A stretch of 64,000 nt of DNA from Homarus americanus. Its lineage: Eukaryota; Arthropoda; Malacostraca; Decapoda; Nephropidae. The stretch covers positions 2,228,907 to 2,292,906 of the forward strand of contig NW_024735503.1 of NCBI RefSeq assembly GCF_018991925.1, read 5' to 3'. Both the position numbers and the translations under genes were made by a program. Shown in pieces: positions 23,673 through 33,040 of this stretch. Positions within the stretch are counted from its first letter, which is position 1. Each line of letters opens with the position of its first letter. The notes below the pieces were generated by a model that was given only the letters and a program-made list of their open reading frames with translations, searched no databases and had not been told where the DNA came from.

Positions 23673-23741
<69 letters not shown>
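23673..23741. repeat. (TC)n microsatellite
   Basis: About 34 uninterrupted TC dinucleotides, giving a Leu/Ser run in the plus frame. Confidence 0.97.
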
Positions 23742-23745
<4 letters not shown>

Positions 23746-24128
23746 GTCATCTAAATGCAAATGAATTAACTACATCAATGTTCCGTTTTAACTCCTCCAG
23801 TATCATATCTTTTATTATTAAGACAAAACTTATATTTATCCTGCATGTTTTAAAGCCTTCTATTCATGGAGCTAGAGTGTTGTAATTTTGGTATTATCTC
23901 ATTATCGTGTTGTTCCTCCTCTTGAGACGTGATGGGTGGGCGTGCGTGAGTGATGTAGTTGAAACCTGTACTAACTTCGAGATCGTGACCAAACCCGAGA
24001 CCTCTACCTGTTAGGGTGTTCAATTATCAGGTAAAATATAACCTGGGTTGTCTAATCTTCAGGTGATCCAACATCTTTAAGTGATTGGAATTCTTTGGAT
24101 GATGGAGGTTCAATGTTGTCTTAATACG

Positions 24129-24223
24129 TGGGGTATGTGTGGGGTATGTGTGGAGTATGTGTGGAGTATGTGTGGAGTATGTGTGGAGTATGTGTGGGGT
24201 ATGTGTGGGGTATGTGTGGGGTA
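24129..24223. repeat. 11-bp tandem repeat
   Basis: About nine copies of gtatgtgtggg with ggg/gga alternation. Confidence 0.94.
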
Positions 24224-24438
24224 TAGAAAACTCAGACTAATACCACCTGTCTTTTATTTTCATTAGTAAATTGAGGTTCTCTTTTTTAATATTCGGGACA
24301 CTACGTTGACTCAAGATGTTCTGTTAAGTTTAATATATTTTGAAAAGATAAATGATTAACTAAACGGAAGGTCAGGGAAAGACTATGTAAACTGAAGGAA
24401 ATGTTAAACAGTTACAAATGAGATAGAAGACTGAGACA

Positions 24439-24495
24439 TACATACATACATACACGCATACATACATACATACATACACGCACACACACGCACAC

Positions 24496-24532
<37 letters not shown>
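24439..24532. repeat. (CATA)n-(CA)n compound microsatellite
   Basis: catacata units with inserted cgca words, followed by a clean CA run of about 30 bases. Confidence 0.95.
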
Positions 24533-24534
<2 letters not shown>

Positions 24535-24684
24535 GAAAGAGATATACATCAGATTTATTTGTTTGCATCAAGACAGTTCCATCAGCTGGGCAATTGGAGA
24601 TAATCCCACTTTAAATTGTGGTAGGAACCCAGGGTGCTGGGGTACACTTATGATAATGTTGTTTAATAACACAAGAGGTTCATG

Positions 24685-24724
24685 TGGCCGGTGTGGTGGG
24701 TCGGTGTGGTGGGTCGGTGTGGTG
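24685..24724. repeat. 13-bp tandem repeat, three copies
   Basis: Three copies of gtgtggtgggtcg; the last is partial. Confidence 0.85.
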
Positions 24725-24739
24725 AGGTATAACACCAGA

Positions 24740-26300
24740 GGAGCGAAAAGTTTAATTTGATTGAAAAATACAATATTTTCTTAGTTGCAAACGTGAAGTA
24801 AACACGTATTGTACATCTACCAATTTTGTCTTAGCAGTAACTAGTGTGTAAATATTTCACGAAAAAAAATCGTCCCCTTTACGTCTCGCTGTGAAAATCA
24901 TTATCTGAGTACACTGTGACTCCCTTGTTAGGATCTGCAATAGTGTACAATATATTAAGCTCATCATAAGCGGTGTACAACGTTCTTTACCAGCTAAGTG
25001 AAGTTTACTCATCTTTAGCAACTTAACGAAGGTCATTACTCTATTATTTCCGAGAAAAATTGCCAATCTCAACTAAGACATCGTTGTTTGGGAGCTCATT
25101 ATGGGGGAAAGGATCATCTGAGAGTCATTACAAACTGGGCACAAGAGAGTCATTACCAACAACAACTTTGATTTTTAGCCAGAAAAAATGTCTAACACAC
25201 GTAAATAAACAAGTTTGTAAGGTCAGTAAATGATACAGAGAACAGAACAGAGTGTCAGGGAAACACCAGCGAGGAAACTAGATGATATCTCGTCTCCTTA
25301 GTAAGTAAAATAATTCCTTCTTGAGGCAAGTTCACCGTCTGATGTAACCTTTATATAGGACACCTCTAAGTATGGAAGGATTCAGTGTCTGATATAAGCA
25401 GAGAGATGTTCTACAATCATTAGGTCACTACCGTAAACTATTCTGATGTTCACAAATTAATAAAAGCTGTACAAATCGGTCGTTTAGGTGGTAGTTCGTG
25501 AACATATATCATTAACAACACCATTTTATTATAGGAATGGAGTCAGCAGTTAAATGCTATTGGCAGCATTAGTCAGTCGGCCATTGAGACACATTTTAGA
25601 AAACTTCGTTACACTAATAATCCTGTAAAAAAAATCTAATTGGATCCCATAAGTCTAATAGCCAGTTAGGGGCCGTACAGTACATGGTAGGTTAAATTTT
25701 TTTTTTTTGTATACAGGAATAAATGTGGGCAGGATTGCACTCGAACGCCTTCACTTCCCAGACGGTAAAGTTAGGAACCATTTCCCAGTCAGATGAAGTA
25801 GAGTGACCTGAGCACAAGCCAGTGACCCGTAGAACAGGAGGCGAGCGTTGTGCCCTCCAACGTAAAATAGACGCTGGGGATTATTAAATATGCTTGATGA
25901 ATCTCTATGGGAACTGAAAATATAAAATGCGGCGTATAATTACTTCATTTCAATAAAAACCCCAAACTTATTTTTGCAACATTTAATACATGTGATTGAC
26001 TGCAACCATATGTAGGAGGCGCCGCTCACACTGGGTCTGGGGATGACAGCAAATATACAACAGTATTTATTTCCACTATATAATCCATGGCCTGCTGGGT
26101 TGGGTTGTGGGTTGTTGACTCATATGATAATGTATTTCAAAGAATTCGGACTGATATACAGGTATTTAATGAGTACACCATTTAAGCACTGAACACAAGG
26201 GAATTATTACAAACTATATTTTTTTTTCAGCAAATAAAAAATTTAGTTATAAGGGGAACAGAAGTGTTGTTTAATGGCTCCATGGTCAAACGGGTCACCA
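24740..26300. other. Unique DNA, nothing recognised
   Basis: About 1.5 kb with chance frames only and short poly(A)/(T) runs. Confidence 0.5.
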
Positions 26301-26306
26301 CTTACC

Positions 26307-26310
<4 letters not shown>

Positions 26311-26353
<43 letters not shown>
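26311..26353. repeat. (CA)n microsatellite
   Basis: About 21 CA dinucleotides. Confidence 0.96.
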
Positions 26354-26356
<3 letters not shown>

Positions 26357-26773
26357 CCTTGCTCACTCTCCCATTACATAAAGGCGTCAATAGTTCAGTG
26401 ACACATTATGCTGGGATGGCAGAAATATTGACGTCAGCTCCTCCCTCGATGACCCTCTATATCTTGGCCCTACTGAACTTGTTCCCCTGAAGCACCTCCT
26501 TAATGTAGGCAGTAATGGTTCTTATATCTCCTCCCGGTGACTAATCTTTTGCTACCTGTTACTTCTACCTGGCAGCGAGCATCAAGGAACTGTTAACACG
26601 GCTAAATGTTCCTCTGTGTTTGTCTGTTGATTCTTTCTGTGTAATATCGAGTAATGTTGCTATAATTTACACCTGAGGTAACTGATCTCGGCCTGGGAGA
26701 CAAGAGGGGAGGAAGGACCAAGTTCACATTTATCAAGCACATCCAATCTGTCTTTTCTCTCTATATATGGCAG

Positions 26774-26798
26774 GGTTAGGTTAGGTTAGGTTAGGTTT
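26774..26798 (+). repeat. Short TTAGG run
   Basis: Four to five copies of ggtta in tandem, matching the large array at 23131. Confidence 0.85.
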
Positions 26799-27019
26799 TT
26801 TGTTTTGGATTGGATGTTTCATTTTCATTCTTACTTAAAGAGGAAATCTATGTAGTTACTGTAGAAGGCTAATTTACTTACTGTTAAATAGAGTAATGAT
26901 AACATGACCCGACCCATTAGTGCTGTAATGTTAATTAATCTGACTCGGTGTGGATAGAGTTTCAGAGATAATTACTTTATTCCCACCGAGTCATTTATGA
27001 TGTTTATTACCGAGTGTGA

Positions 27020-27264
27020 TCAGGAGTAAGTTAGTGCCGGGGAGTGTGTTGTTGGTGTGTTAGTGCCGGGGAGTGTGTTGCTGGTGTGTTAGTGCCGGGG
27101 AGTGTGTTGCTGGTGTGTTAGTGCCGGGGAGTGTGTTGCTGGTGTGTTAGTGCCGGGGAGTGTGTTGTTGGTGTGTTAGTGCCGGGGAGTGTGTTGCTGG
27201 TGTGTTAGTGCCGGGGAGTGTGTTGCTGGTGTGTTAGTGCCGGGGAGTGTGTTGCTGGTGTGTT
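27020..27264. repeat. 29-bp minisatellite
   Basis: Eight or more near-identical copies of a 29-bp unit with core agtgccggggagtgtgttgc, followed by tggtgtgtt. Only c/t variation (gttgctgg/gttgttgg) is seen, so the expansion looks recent. Confidence 0.96.
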
Positions 27265-27269
27265 TTAGT

Positions 27270-28525
27270 GGTACAAGAGTATGTACAAGGGCGTTGGTCT
27301 TCTAACGGCGGAAGTAATTGGTGGACAGGTTTATTATAGGTCATATAAATTGGCCGTTGGAAGACACGGGTTACCACAGGTGGCGTAGGAACACATTACC
27401 GCAACTGTACCTCCCTTAGTGACAATGATGTAAAAAAAAAAAGATCTTTTGAAATGTTTTGTTAATTTTACATGTGATGACCCGACCCTTCCCTCAGCAA
27501 TACTGTAAATGGATTAATTAGTATTTTTATCTGTGAGTATCATCAACCTCTCATAGTATAAGAAGAACACTCGTTAACAAAGGCTTACACTCAACTCTGT
27601 GTTCATTGTTTGTGCAGCCAGGACCATATCGAGGGGGTAAACCTACACACCCAGTCACCCTTAATATTAAATGTCTCCTTCACCACTGACTTACATGTTG
27701 ACTATTTAATTCATATGATACAGTTACTTACCTGGAGTTGATGGTGGAGGGAAACACAAGAAAGGGATGAGTTTCATTATTCCTTTAACGTTTTGGGCTA
27801 CAGATTTTTTGTGTGAGATGAAAACTTTCGAACAGTTTAGAAAAGAAAACTTATAGGCAAGGAAAATTAATTAGTGTATTTATTAAGGTGGCATTCAGTG
27901 AACTGTACTAATAAGTCTTTATACATAAAAACTAGCGTAGAACTCCCAGCCAATGAAAGGCAGAGTTTAAATACCCATGACTTATCTAACCTAACCAAAC
28001 CTAACCTAACCTACTTTAGGCAGAGGCATAATTATTATGACGGTCAGAGCAAATTTTATCATATGCAAATTAAGTTCCTCAAAGTAGTGGTATAGTACAG
28101 AACAAGAGACGGGGATAACATTTAGATTTTATTGCATATAAATTTGTGTTTATCATCTTCATCTTAAACAATATTATCGTGGCGCATGAAATATCCCTTT
28201 GTATCATCGAGTTATTACCACAACACAGACACAAGACCTAAATATAAAGAATGTGATCCAATAACAGTGTCCCTCTTACAGATTGAAAATTAAGTGGCCA
28301 ATATTTAGTTAATTAAACTCTAAGTCTCCTTTGTGTAGTTTAGTCACCGGATATATCTGGTAACAAAGGATTTTTATTTTAGGATAACCGCAGCTAAAAT
28401 CCCGGCTAACTGGATGTCTCAGGGGTATTTTCTTTATATTATTGGCTTTATATAAGATAGTTTTGTCATTGCCTGGAAAATTGGACATAACTGGACGTAT
28501 AAACCAGGCGTGGGAAGGTGTGAGG
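27270..28525. other. Unique AT-rich DNA
   Basis: No gene recognised. A short reverse-complement telomere-like run (ctaacctaaccaaacctaac) lies at about 27985-28012. Confidence 0.55.
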
Positions 28526-28528
28526 GGC

Positions 28529-28530
<2 letters not shown>

Positions 28531-28559
<29 letters not shown>
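28531..28559. repeat. (CA)n microsatellite
   Basis: About 14 CA dinucleotides. Confidence 0.95.
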
Positions 28560-28561
<2 letters not shown>

Positions 28562-29106
28562 GATTCTATTTCAAGAATTTATTATTTATTTAATTTTGAT
28601 TTTATTACACATGTTTTGATTGGCACAATAAACATACACACAAGGAAATAAAAAAAAAATATTGTAACAAAAAAAAATACATTGAAATTGGCATAACATA
28701 ACAAAGCCAAATATGAATGAAATATAAATATGACATGGGCAGTTTTTATTAGAGCAATTTGTAAGGCAAATTTTAGTACTCAGCCTCCCCACTGTATACA
28801 TACCTTGATAAATGTTGAAAAAAGTAGTACAATTTCATTAACTGAGTAGTGAGGGCTGATAGCTGAGGACATATTAAAAAAAATACCCAAATATAAAAAA
28901 GAGCAACAAAATCTAGGAAATGCCTCGTAAAGCAGTCATTTAGGGGATATGAAATGTGGTGTGAAATATACATATCCCTTAAGTGAGAGATGGACAGTAG
29001 GAAGGATAAGGGATGACGAGTGAGTGTGAAGGATGGAGAAGGATAATGCACCAGTGAACATAAACATGAAGTGTTGTGTTGTAAGACTCGCCACTGACTG
29101 GTTAAG

Positions 29107-29252
29107 ACATGGAAGGAACAAGACATGGAAGGAACAAGACATGGAAGGAACAAGACATGGAAGGAACAAGACATGGAAGGAACAAGACATGGAAGGAACA
29201 AGACATGGAAGGAACAAGACATGGAAGGAACAAGACATGGAAGGAACAAGAT
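29107..29252. repeat. 16-bp minisatellite with identical copies
   Basis: Nine essentially identical copies of acatggaaggaacaag. Sixteen is not a multiple of three, so three plus-strand frames read the same 16-residue repeat starting at different ATG codons. The lack of variation suggests recent expansion. Confidence 0.97.
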
Positions 29253-29254
29253 AC

Positions 29255-30425
29255 TGTTGTTCCTTGCTACTCTGCCTCAAGTGCTACAGCTCTTTAAGAA
29301 TCTCTGTATTATAAGTAACTGCGAAATAATGATAATAATTAAAACTGGTCTTTCTGTAGACTCGACCATAAAGAACCATTATAAAACTGTTACAAAGGAA
29401 GATTATTACTATTAAACTAACGAACCTAACCTCTAATATAATATAATATAGTGTATTTTGGTGATATTGTGTAGGTAAATGACGAATTAAATGAAACAGG
29501 AAAGTTGGCCACGTATGAACTAATTTCTATTGAGTCTCTGCCAATTATAAAGTGATCCCTAATTGGGATACACATCAATTGAGCTGTTAAGGCTTAATTA
29601 GAGCATTACCTCTATATGAGAGAGAGAAACGTAATATATTATTAGATAGTTATAGAGATGTTCCTTTATGTATCGGTTAATACTCGTAATTTAAATTCAC
29701 CTTCTTTGGGTAGATATATTTTTTCAACTAAGAAGCAAAGTTTCTCTTTTACTGCACATCTTTCGTCTTGCACTAAAAGCCTTGCCATCATCATTCGACA
29801 AAATGCTTTTAGCGACAGTCACTGCACCACGTTACAATATGTCATCAGGTCAATAAATGGGTCCTCCGTCTTCCCACCATCACCTGTGCCCATCACGAGT
29901 GTCTGGTATATTTGTGATAAACTTTGTGTCTTTATAAGTGACCGAGTGTTTACTGTTGAGTAGTTTATCTTAACACCTTAGTATGGGAGTCCTCGAGTGG
30001 TGATTGTAACTCATGAAAACTCGTAAACATTTGTATAAAAAAGAATATGTTAGAATGATAAAGGAATAATGATATATTCTGTTCTCATAGTTTAGGGAAG
30101 ATGACGTGGGCTGTCCTTGACCGTTCCTTGGTCTCTGTTAACGGTAAAGGATGTCATAACAGAGCCATCCAAAGGCGGTGGGTTCTATTTATGTGTTGAC
30201 TTGCTTATGGATGCGGGAGGAAGGGGGTGGGGGGGGGGCACGTCACGGGTGAGAAGAGAAGACTGAGAGCATCAGACCAGAATGAGAAATAACGCTATTT
30301 CTATGACCCTAAATCATGAAGGTATATAATTCTTCTGTCGCTTCTGTCGTTAGGAGACTGGGGCTTCACACACACCTAAGAGTATGACGATCATTAAGCT
30401 ATGATACAATGATATGAGTTATTAA
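29255..30425. other. Unique DNA, nothing recognised
   Basis: AT-rich, with a G run near 30228-30237. The 101-residue plus frame at 29658-29963 has no domain that I recognise. Confidence 0.5.
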
Positions 30426-30430
30426 GGATG

Positions 30431-31066
30431 TCACCTACGTTGGTGAGTTTTGAGGTGACTATAGAGGCCGATACGGGACCGGCAGGGTCGTTCACAGATA
30501 TTGCACTTGTGGAGAGCTACATCTAGTGCGGGAGGGGCCTCGGTTTACAGTTGGGCTACCTCTAAAGTATTGACACCATCTTGTGTGGTGCTCCTCTTAG
30601 CGTTACGGTGTGGAATAATCGTCTTCCAGGTGAGCGTCGATTTGACACTTTTTCAAGTTTGTCTTAAGACTATCCTAATACCTCTTCAGTTGCCCGCCGG
30701 CGTTACGTTTACTATTCGTTAGGTGACTGTAAAGTAGCTGCCTTGGCAGTCTACTGTCGTCCATGAGGGTAACATGGCCAGTCCAACGTAGTTTTTCATG
30801 GATAATCGTAGCCTCGATGCTCCTACAGTTGGTGTCAGCGAGAATACTGGCATTTGTTTTCTTGTCTTCCCAGCGAACTTGAAGGATGGAACGTAGATTA
30901 CTTTGGTGAGAGTTTTCAAGTGCCTTGAGGCACCTTCTGTATGTGACCCATGTCTCGCTGCCATATAGCAGGGTAGGGGGGACCACTGCTCGATATACGT
31001 GCAACTTTGGAGATAATTTCAACTGAAGACACGGGTACAGAGTCTGCCAAAGGCTTGAGGTGCACA
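30431..31066 (-). pseudogene. LINE copy B, 3' segment (RT tail and C-terminal zinc-finger-like end)
   Basis: Minus-strand reading gives QAFGRLCTRVFS, then after a shift KLHVYRAVVPPTLLYGSETW, LRSILQVRWEDK, EKLRWTGHVTLMDDSRLP and GGQLKRY, followed by a stop. Past the stop, translation continues to HKCNICERPCRSRIGLYSHL and a terminal stop at about 30431. From family knowledge this is the post-RT region of a widespread LINE family that ends in a C-x2-C...H-type finger. Stop codons and shifts make it inactive. Its upstream end meets, head to head, the plus-strand RT segment beginning near 31065. Confidence 0.85.
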
Positions 31067-31744
31067 GATACAGGAAAAGTGCAAAGAACAGCGTCGTGAC
31101 TTGTACATGGCCTTCATCGACCTAACCAAGACCTTCGACTCGGTCAACAGAGAAGCTCTCTGGCGGACCCTCAGCCGTTTTGGCTGCCCACCAAAATTCA
31201 TCACCATTGTAAAGCAACTCCACGATAGCACAAACGGCAGTGTCCTGCACAATGGCACCCAGTCTGAGTTCTTCCCCATTAAAACAGGGGTTAAACAAGG
31301 ATTAGTACTGGCACCAACTCTCTTTTTAATTTTCTTGGCTGCCTCCTTACTCATGCCAGTGCCAACTTATCCGGCGGGGTGGACATCCAGTACCGGATGA
31401 AGGATCTTTTCAAATAAGACGACTCCAGGCAGGAACAAAGGTGTCGGCAGCTTCCATTATGCAGACGACCTCACCCTTGTCGCTCACACTGATCGCGACC
31501 TACAAGTGATCCTGAACATCTATGTACTGTAGATGCGTATGCACACTTCGGCCTTGAGGTGAATGTACGTAAGACTCAGATTCTCTTTCAACCTGCCCCT
31601 GGTTCAGCCACACCGCCACCATCTATCCAGCTTAACGGTCCTACCCTCTCTAATGTTACCCACTTTCAGTATCTCGGCTCCCACCTGTCCACCACCGTGG
31701 ACATCGATGAAGAGATTCAACATCGGATCAGATGTGCATCTCAC
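31065..31744 (+). pseudogene. LINE copy B, inverted 5' segment (reverse transcriptase core)
   Basis: Plus-strand reading gives QIQEKCKEQRRDLYMAFIDL and TKTFDSVNREALW (RT motif A region), GVKQGLVLAPTLF (motif B), FHYADDLTLVAHTD (motif C, the YADD catalytic box) and then TPPPSIQLNGPTLSNVTHF, YLGSHLSTTVDIDEEIQHRI. Frameshifts separate motif B from YADD and YADD from the tail. The last element word, tgtgcatctca near 31734-31743, is the same point at which the oppositely oriented 3' segment starts (tgtgcacctca read on the minus strand near 31066). The two pieces are thus one LINE copy whose 5' part is flipped. Confidence 0.85.
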
Positions 31745-31852
31745 ACACATACATAAGAGACATCACACACATAAGAGGCACCACACACACATAAGAGGCA
31801 TCACACACACACACACACAAGAGGCATCACACACACAAACATAAGAGGCATC
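31740..31852. repeat. CA-rich degenerate repeat with ataagaggcatca words
   Basis: Five or so copies of cacacacataagaggcatca with variable CA length, starting exactly at the outer end of the inverted LINE segment. Confidence 0.85.
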
Positions 31853-32099
31853 ACGAGAGGTTACAGCCACATAGAAGCCGTCTGCTCTGCCTTCACACTG
31901 CATCACCATAATGAACTTCTCTCGTGATCTTTAAACTTTAATTAAGAACGTCACAGTAACACGCCACCAAGAGTTATGTGGTCGAGGAGCACAAGGGAGC
32001 CGCCCTCTGATGGTCTATGAATTTAGCCAAGCGTCGGAAGTTAGTTAGGGGGGTTAATGAGATGGTGGTCATGGTGCAGGGGAGGTGGTTATGGTTCAG

Positions 32100-32660
32100 G
32101 GCGTAAATGAATCAGTATTTGAAGATGGGTTGTGATCTATGTTGTCAACTGCACCTGGGATTACTACTTGGCTCGTCTTGTATTCTTCACACACAACATT
32201 GGCCAGATCTGTAGACAGCTGAAGCACCCTGTTATAAGAGACATATTCCATGTTGAAACACTCTGTCAGTTATCACACGGTGTCTGGTATGTGCATGTAT
32301 CATCATTCCAACATAAAGTGGGAATGGTGTCTCCTGGTTTCGACACTGATGCACTGTCGTGGTTGATGAGTTACGTCGTTTATGTTTTGTGCAACTGTAC
32401 CTGATAAGTTGGGGTTGTTACACTGTTGTATATTTGGACCCTCTAACAGCATGAAGCACCGCAGGAATAGATTTCTCTTGGCAGTCAGATGAAAAAGAAT
32501 CTTCAAAACATGGGAGATGATCATACATGTCCCTACGTAATATCTGAGCTGCTTTGGCCAAATAAATAACATCTCTCTCAGTAGTTTGATCAAAGGTTAC
32601 AGACAATATTTCCCCCACTGTTGTGTCATGAACTAGTAGGACATCTCTCCCATTTTTGTG

Positions 32661-32663
<3 letters not shown>
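32100..32663 (-). pseudogene. Uncharacterised family pseudogene, 3' half (split by LINE)
   Basis: Read on the minus strand from 32663 the sequence gives AHKNGRDVLL, RDVIYLAKAAQILRRDM, CFEDSFSSDCQEKSIPAVL, then a frameshift to LLEGPNIQ, ETPFPLYVGMMIHAHTRH, a further frameshift to YNRVLQLSTDLANVVCEEY, and VDNIDHNPSSNT before a stop near 32100. From memory these blocks belong in the same order to a recurrent uncharacterised protein family in invertebrate genomes (GRDVLLA, ARAANIVRRDM, CQ..S.P.SLLALV, GPNI, Y.G..IH..TR, S.DRVL.ISTD, VDNIDHN). I cannot give it a name or function. At least two frameshifts show it is not functional. It continues the sequence at 37931-38690 and is separated from it by the LINE. 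Confidence 0.75.

Positions 32664-32696
<33 letters not shown>
32664..32696 (-). other. Poly(A) tail of the LINE
   Basis: Thirty-three T residues on the plus strand mark the 3' end of the minus-strand retrotransposon. Immediately outside it the disrupted pseudogene continues in frame. Confidence 0.92.
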
Positions 32697-32698
<2 letters not shown>

Positions 32699-33040
32699 GT
32701 TAAGGTGGGGAAAGGATGGAAGGCATGCTGGGGCTCAAGGCACAGCCAGACATGAGGGATGGAGAAGTCACAACATATAGTCGTGGGGGGAAAGGTTGGA
32801 AAAGAAGTTTAATGAGTTAAACAGAGGGGGACGACACCCCTTGTTTTACATATTACAGAGTTTGTTGGCTAACTAAGCTAACCTAGGATTTAGAATGAGG
32901 TTGCACAATGGTTATTTTAGTAGACAATGACTAGATTGATTTTACAATTACAAGTTTATTAACATCTTATACTGTATTACGTTATGGACTCACTCGATTT
33001 TGACTTGTTAAATGTGAATTTATATCATCTAAGTTTTAAT
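32697..33040 (-). other. LINE 3' untranslated region
   Basis: About 340 bases between the ORF2 stop and the poly(A). No open frame or tandem repeat. A canonical AATAAA is not seen directly before the tail. Confidence 0.7.

Noticed and set aside
29033..29415. Frames reading repeated MEGTRHGRNKTWKEQD
   Set aside because: Produced by the 16-bp minisatellite in three frames.
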